From contig NC_089756.1 in NCBI RefSeq assembly GCF_040412425.1, positions 9,030,226-9,094,225 on the forward strand: 64,000 nt of DNA, written 5' to 3'. Source of the stretch: Macrobrachium rosenbergii. Taxonomy: Eukaryota; Arthropoda; Malacostraca; Decapoda; Palaemonidae. The notes below the pieces were generated by a model that saw nothing but the letters and a program-made list of their open reading frames with translations, was not told the DNA's origin and made no database searches. Positions 63,991 through 64,000 of this stretch are shown piece by piece. Each line of letters starts with the position of its first letter. Within the stretch, counting starts at the first letter, position 1. The position numbers and the translations under genes are program-made.

Positions 63991-64000
63991 TGGTTCTTTT

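Overview
This 64-kb window is eukaryotic DNA from a repeat-choked animal genome. It holds one real gene, split into short exons on the minus strand: an axonemal dynein heavy chain of the DNAH5/DNAH8 (outer-arm gamma) type. I resolved 33 consecutive exons between 52,582 and 2,743. They total about 5.9 kb of coding sequence (roughly 1,960 codons), and reading phase is conserved across every junction. They run from the N-terminal tail (DHC_N1) through the linker (DHC_N2) to AAA1 (P-loop in the exon at 18,685-18,863, Walker B in the exon at 17,619-17,806) and AAA2 (P-loop at 5,785-5,903). Neither end of the gene is in the window: the start codon lies above 52,582 and the AAA3-to-C-terminus part lies beyond position 1.

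The rest is intron or flank filled with repeats. These are long (TA)n, (GA)n, (AAT)n and (CA)n microsatellites, at least seven minisatellites, two dispersed SINE-like families, a LINE 3' fragment, and a head-to-head pair of decayed Penelope-like elements with GIY-YIG motifs in the intron at 7,031-11,018. A 12.8-kb array of a 33-bp unit (about 33,500-46,345) fills one intron. The microsatellite density and the dispersed families look to me like a decapod crustacean. That is inference from general familiarity, not a database match.

Layout: 1-400 minisatellite; 400-2,742 unique; 2,743-7,030 AAA2-region exons with SINE-like copies and a dimeric minisatellite; 7,031-11,018 Penelope pair, (TA)n tracts and a tRNA-like palindrome; 11,019-11,672 two AAA1 exons; 11,673-17,618 long intron; 17,619-26,906 dense run of linker and AAA1 exons; 26,907-32,295 more tail exons; 32,296-46,382 giant intron with the satellite; 46,383-52,582 N-terminal exons; 52,583-64,000 no recognised exon, with repeats and two promoter-like motif clusters.

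I found no convincing new gene system. The observations most worth checking are: (a) part of the satellite array (about 38,000-40,050) is word-by-word interleaved with the unique sequence of 32,300-33,520, which looks like a consensus or assembly artefact; (b) one dynein exon lacks a canonical donor at the only frame-consistent boundary; (c) the AAA1 module has substitutions at normally very conserved positions; (d) there are three fold-back structures of different kinds.
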